This document shows, one piece after another, positions 4,977-5,579 of a stretch of DNA of 5,579 bases. Numbering within the stretch: position 1 is the stretch's first letter; each line of letters opens with the position of its first letter. The DNA is from an uncultured Lachnospiraceae bacterium (lineage in GTDB: Bacteria > Bacillota > Clostridia > Lachnospirales > Lachnospiraceae), in assembly GCA_910579495.1 (NCBI GenBank), contig CAJTVD010000132.1, positions 1 to 5,579 on the forward strand, read 5' to 3'. Below the pieces are notes generated by a model that saw nothing but the letters and a program-made list of their open reading frames with translations, had not been told where the DNA came from and did no database searches. The translations under genes were made by a program, and so were the position numbers.

Positions 4977-5534
4977 ATGGCAGCAATGACCAGACAGGAA
5001 AGGGAACTGGCGGAACGGCACCTCTACCTTGTGAGGGACACCGTGCTGGGCACCATGTCCCTGAATGAATCCATACAGGGGTTCGGATACGACGACCTCT
5101 ACCAGACCGGCTGTGAGGCGCTCTGCCATGCGGCCCAGAAATACCGTGTGGAGGGCGGGGCTTCCTTCCCAACCTTTGCATCCGTGGTCATCAGGAACCG
5201 CCTCATCTCCCACTGCAGGAAGGCGGCAAGGGTGCAGAGGCCCCTGGAATACATGGACGCGCCGCAGCCATCCGGCTCCGGGCTGACCTATGCGGATGCC
5301 CTTCCGGATGACAGCTTCCACGGCATCTCGGATGCGGACACTTTCTTCCTGCTCTCCCAGGCGAAAGAGCGCTGCTCCGGCACCACAAGGAAAGGCATCG
5401 AGGCCCTGGCCTTAAAATGCCGGGGACATACCGGCGTGGAGATCGCCGCCCGGTACGGCGTCGCACCGAACCATGTGGCGGCCTGGATCTCCAAAGCAAC
5501 GAAGATGCTGCGGGAAGAAAGGCTGACAGCCTAA
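4977..5534 (+). CDS. Sigma-70-family-like protein (regions 2 and 4)
   Basis: A 185-residue transcription-factor-like protein. Region 2 spans about residues 36-83: FGYDDLYQTGCEALCHAA, a KYRVEGGASFPTFASVVIRN stretch and the following RLISHCRKA match the core-binding and -10-recognition helices of sigma-70 proteins. A variable linker (about 84-136) follows, then a region-4-like helix-turn-helix at about 138-180 with TGVEIAARYGVAPNHVAAWISKA. It would direct RNA polymerase or act as a sigma-like regulator. I prefer the ATG at 4977, 5 bases after GCGGGGTG (4964-4971 area), over an upstream in-frame TTG at 4947 that has no well-spaced ribosome binding site. It probably shares a transcript with the zinc-ribbon gene. 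Sigma-like proteins of this size occur in integrative and conjugative elements of Clostridia; whether it controls the pilus-like block is not shown. Confidence 0.87.
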   Translation: MAAMTRQERELAERHLYLVRDTVLGTMSLNESIQGFGYDDLYQTGCEALCHAAQKYRVEGGASFPTFASVVIRNRLISHCRKAARVQRPLEYMDAPQPSGSGLTYADALPDDSFHGISDADTFFLLSQAKERCSGTTRKGIEALALKCRGHTGVEIAARYGVAPNHVAAWISKATKMLREERLTA

Positions 5535-5556
5535 TGAAAAAAGGAGGAGATACGAT

Positions 5557-5579
5557 ATGCTGACACTTTACACTGCCAT
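5557..5579 (+). CDS. Start of a downstream gene, cut by the window end
   Basis: An ATG at 5557 follows AAAAAAGGAGGAG (5537-5549) with suitable spacing, 22 bases after the sigma-like stop. Only seven full codons are visible (MLTLYTA), too few to name a family. Strength of the ribosome binding site and operon-like spacing support a real gene. Confidence 0.6.

Noticed and set aside
4456..5181. Minus-strand 241-codon frame opposite the zinc-ribbon and sigma-like genes
   Set aside because: It overlaps two recognisable + strand families and shows no domain or ribosome binding site of its own.

Overview
The window looks like part of an accessory, probably mobile, region of a GC-rich Firmicute, most likely a gut Clostridia/Lachnospiraceae-type bacterium. 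This is inferred from strong AGGAGG-type ribosome binding sites before nearly every gene, tight co-directional packing, and the protein families present. All supported genes are on the + strand.

Left block (about 36-3936): a compact Tad/type IV pilus-like (T2SS/T4P/T4SS superfamily) gene set. It holds a CpaF/TadA-type secretion ATPase, two T2SSF-domain inner-membrane platform proteins (TadB-like and TadC-like), and a 73-residue DUF6133-like single-pass membrane protein that could be the pilin-like substrate. Two very small membrane ORFs are also visible: 30 codons at 2397-2489 between the platform genes, and 34 codons at 3618-3722 overlapping the DUF6133-like start by 8 bases. The standard Tad genes for secretin, pilotin, TadZ, TadD/E/F and prepilin peptidase are not in the window. 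The ATPase and TadB-like genes overlap by 41 bases. Between the TadC-like gene and the small-protein genes lies about 180 bases with two back-to-back perfect inverted repeats (9-bp and 13-bp stems), possibly an RNA processing/attenuation element or a tiny palindromic insertion.

Middle (3965-4336): a cysteine-rich 123-residue protein that I do not recognise. It is followed by a hairpin and a terminator-like stem-loop, then a short AT-rich stretch that may hold a promoter.

Right block (4504-5579): a DUF3268-type zinc-ribbon protein, a small sigma-70-like protein (region 2 plus a region-4-like helix-turn-helix), and the first eight codons of another gene that runs off the window. Such zinc-ribbon and sigma-like genes are common in integrative/conjugative elements of gut Clostridia, which is the main reason for suspecting a mobile element. 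No integrase, relaxase, transposase, tRNA, CRISPR array or origin is visible.

Working model (inference): the ATPase powers a TadB/TadC-like platform that assembles or exports the DUF6133-like protein, perhaps helped by the two mini-proteins. The sigma-like protein may regulate the element.
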